Assembly (NCBI RefSeq): GCF_028640845.1
Contig: NC_080543.1
Location: 4,071,459 to 4,135,458 of the forward strand
DNA from: Ahaetulla prasina
Lineage: Eukaryota; Chordata; Lepidosauria; Squamata; Colubridae
Length of the DNA: 64,000 nucleotides
Direction: 5' to 3'
Shown here: piece after piece, positions 62,283-64,000 of the stretch
Layout of the letters: each line of letters opens with the position of its first letter
Numbering within the stretch: position 1 is the stretch's first letter
Made by a program: the position numbers and the translations under genes
The notes under the pieces: generated by a model
Databases searched by the model: none
Told to the model about the DNA's origin: nothing
What the model saw: only the letters and a program-made list of their open reading frames with translations

Positions 62283-63123
62283 GGGGGACGCGGCGGCTCA
62301 GGGGCTAGGATGTTGAGCTTGTTGATCGGAAGGTCGGCCGCTCGGCAGTTCGAATCCCTAGTGCTGCCATGTAACGGAGTGAGCTCCCGTGACTTGTCCC
62401 AGCTTCTACCAACCTAGCAGTTTCGAAAGCAGGTAAAAAATGCAAGTAGAAAAATAGGGACCACCTTTGGTGGGAAGGGAACAGCGTTCTGTGCACCTTT
62501 GGCATTGAGTCATGCCGGCCACATGACCACGGAGACGTCTTTGGACAGCGCTGGCTCTTCGGCTTTGAAACGGAGATGAGCACCGCCCCCTAGAGTCAGG
62601 AACAACTAGCACGTATGTGCGAGGGGAACTGTTGTGACTCCAGCCCCCGAACCTGGCCCCATGCCCGAAAGTGACTCCGAGAGTGAGGGGGAAGGGCCGG
62701 TAAGGCTTACCTCGGGAGCACCGATTTCTTTGGCCTGGCTCCAGGAGCCAGAACCAGACCAGTCGGAGGACATAATGAGGCCGTCATCCCCTGATTCCTC
62801 CCTTCACCAGGCTACGCCTTCAGACCCAGCTGATAATAATAATCAAGCTTGGCTTGACCCGCGCTTCAAAAGATTAGAGAGGCGGCATCACCACAGGATA
62901 TATAAGGAGCTTTGGAACTGCTCTCACTCCACGGGAAGCAAAGTTTAGCTGATCCGTTTCAAAAAGAGCTGAAAGTCTTGCTACCTGAGTCATTTGTTTG
63001 AACTTTGGCAGGCAGCTGCGATTTCTCTGCCAGGACTGATAAGAGCTGTGAATCCACTGGCTGAAGGCCAGCTCGTGAGTCTGAAGTGGGGAAGGAGACA
63101 GAACAGAAACCTTTACCTTTACA
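62283..63123 (+). mobile_element. Sauria-type SINE, tail split by an LTR
   Basis: The head GGGACGCGGCGGCTCAGGGG, B box CAGTTCGAATCCC, body and GAGTCAGGAACAACTAGC end lie in 62283-62629. The tail resumes at 63106 as GAAACCTTTACCTTTACA. Confidence 0.8.
62630..63105 (+). repeat. Solo LTR, family TGTTGTG, inside a SINE tail
   Basis: It starts TGTTGTGA and ends GACAGAACA, with flanks GGAAC and GAAAC (4 of 5). It encodes the acidic peptide MPESDSESEGEGP near its start, as the LTRs at 5916 and 13943 do. A 104-codon open frame (62634-62948) is LTR sequence, not a gene. Confidence 0.75.
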
Positions 63124-63540
63124 CTTAATAAAAGAGTCTGGTTTATAAAATAAATAAAGGAGCAACAACTCCCCACCAAAGGTCTCCATCTTCCTTGGGA
63201 AAATGCTGCCTAAAAGAGGTCAAATCAATATACTCTTCAGAATCGGGTCACCGCATCGTCCAAGATTCCCGATGCAATGTTTGTTTATTGTGGAGATCCG
63301 AGAGAGAAACCCATCATGTTTGCCGACTCACCGAATGGATCCTCAATTCCCCCGAGAGAAATGGCCTCCCCCAAACACCAACCACAGCAGAGGCCAAAAA
63401 CCCAGCTGTTAGAAAACGCCTCACAGCTGACATCACAATGCAGGCTCCACCACACACATAGGAGACACACTCCATTCCTGGCAGTGAGCATTTCAGCACA
63501 AATTCAGTCCTTGTTGGCAGCCACACACTTTTTTGTTGTT
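63124..63540. other. Sequence without recognised features
   Basis: Short overlapping frames only (63195-63461, 63277-63612); none has coding signatures. Confidence 0.4.
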
Positions 63541-63544
63541 GTTG

Positions 63545-63800
63545 TTTTGTTTACATTTATACCCCGCCCTTCTCCGAAGACTCAGGGCGGCTTACAGTGT
63601 ATAAGGCAATAGTCTCATTCTATTTGTATATTTTTACAAAGTCAACTTATTGCCCCCCCAACAATCTGGGTCCTCATTTTACCTACCTTATAAAGGATGG
63701 AAGGCTGAGTCAACCTTGGGCCGGGCTTGAACCTGCAGTAATTGCAGGCTGCTGTGTTCTTAATAACAGGCCTTACCAGCCTGAGCTAAACCGGCCCCAC
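63545..63800 (-). mobile_element. tRNA-derived SINE with L2-type tail
   Basis: The tail hairpin CCGCCCTTCTCCGAAGACTC/GGGCGG lies at 63564-63592, the head with GGGCTTGAACCTGC at 63723. It is nearly the same as 35278-35545. Confidence 0.8.
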
Positions 63801-63851
63801 TGAAGACTATGCAGTGATAGGTGATTGAAATTTAGGATAATAACCCTTTAA

Positions 63852-64000
63852 GAATAGAATAGAATAGAATAGAATAGAATAGAATAGAATAGAATAGAAT
63901 AGAATAGAATAGAATAGAATAGAATTAGAAAAGAATGTAGAATAGGGATGGGATGGGATAGAATAGAATAGAATAGAATAGAATAGAATAGAATAGAATA
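63852..64000. repeat. (AATAG)n microsatellite, running off the window
   Basis: GAATA units from 63852 to 63925, an interruption with GGGAT, then GAATA to the last base. It is probably the tail of a Rex1-like LINE beyond the window. Confidence 0.9.

Noticed and set aside
62634..62948. A 104-codon gene at the right end of the window
   Set aside because: It lies wholly inside a solo LTR with related copies at 5916 and 13943.

Overview
This is a vertebrate genomic window that looks like a squamate reptile, most probably a snake. The evidence is the repeat landscape: CR1/L3-like and Rex1-like LINE 3' ends that run into long (AATAG)n arrays, Sauria-type SINEs with a Bov-B-like tail, L2 LINEs ending in the GCCCTGAGTC/GGGCGG hairpin and (ATT)n or (TAAA)n, palindromic MITEs, many hAT MITEs, Ty3/gypsy LTRs and Penelope-associated hammerhead-like motifs. 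Species cannot be named from the sequence.

Two genes are supported. (1) GDPD5 (GDE2), plus strand, 1536-52863, spread over 13 coding exons; the first about 74 codons lie upstream of the window. The exons join in phase to give 520 residues: multi-pass membrane segments, an extracellular GDPD domain (GHRGAPM, APENT, HD), a last membrane segment and a short cytoplasmic tail. Two internal exons are each present twice (33055/33919 and 36975/40407). Neither has a length divisible by three, so within each pair only one copy can be used. (2) A minus-strand coiled-coil gene with a C-terminal membrane anchor (60899-61696, acceptor at 61738), convergent with GDPD5; TMCO5-like by architecture only.

Layout: 1-1472, 5' part of a decayed gypsy element; 1536-7838, GDPD5 exons A-D among L1, a solo LTR and hAT MITEs; 7839-19602, a large intron with a 9-bp array, a 2.1 kb CR1, a solo LTR and a perfect U6 snRNA sequence fused to an L1 3' end; 19603-29992, exons E-I with a 21-bp minisatellite, nested L1s, an inverted hammerhead-like pair and a SINE/(TTCC)n array; 32900-41000, two independent duplications that copied exons; 41000-52863, repeat-filled introns and the last two exons, the last intron ending in a 1.2 kb polypyrimidine tract; 52864-60700, 3'UTR and repeats including a hAT MITE expanded into a 48-bp minisatellite; 60899-61738, the second gene; 61785-64000, SINEs, an LTR nested in a SINE tail, and an (AATAG)n array running off the window.

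The most notable observations are the U6-L1 chimera with its target-site duplication, the hammerhead-like ribozyme cores, and two places where a 5'-truncated LINE lies exactly between long direct repeats, one of which carries a GDPD5 exon. All repeat family names are by eye; no database search was possible.
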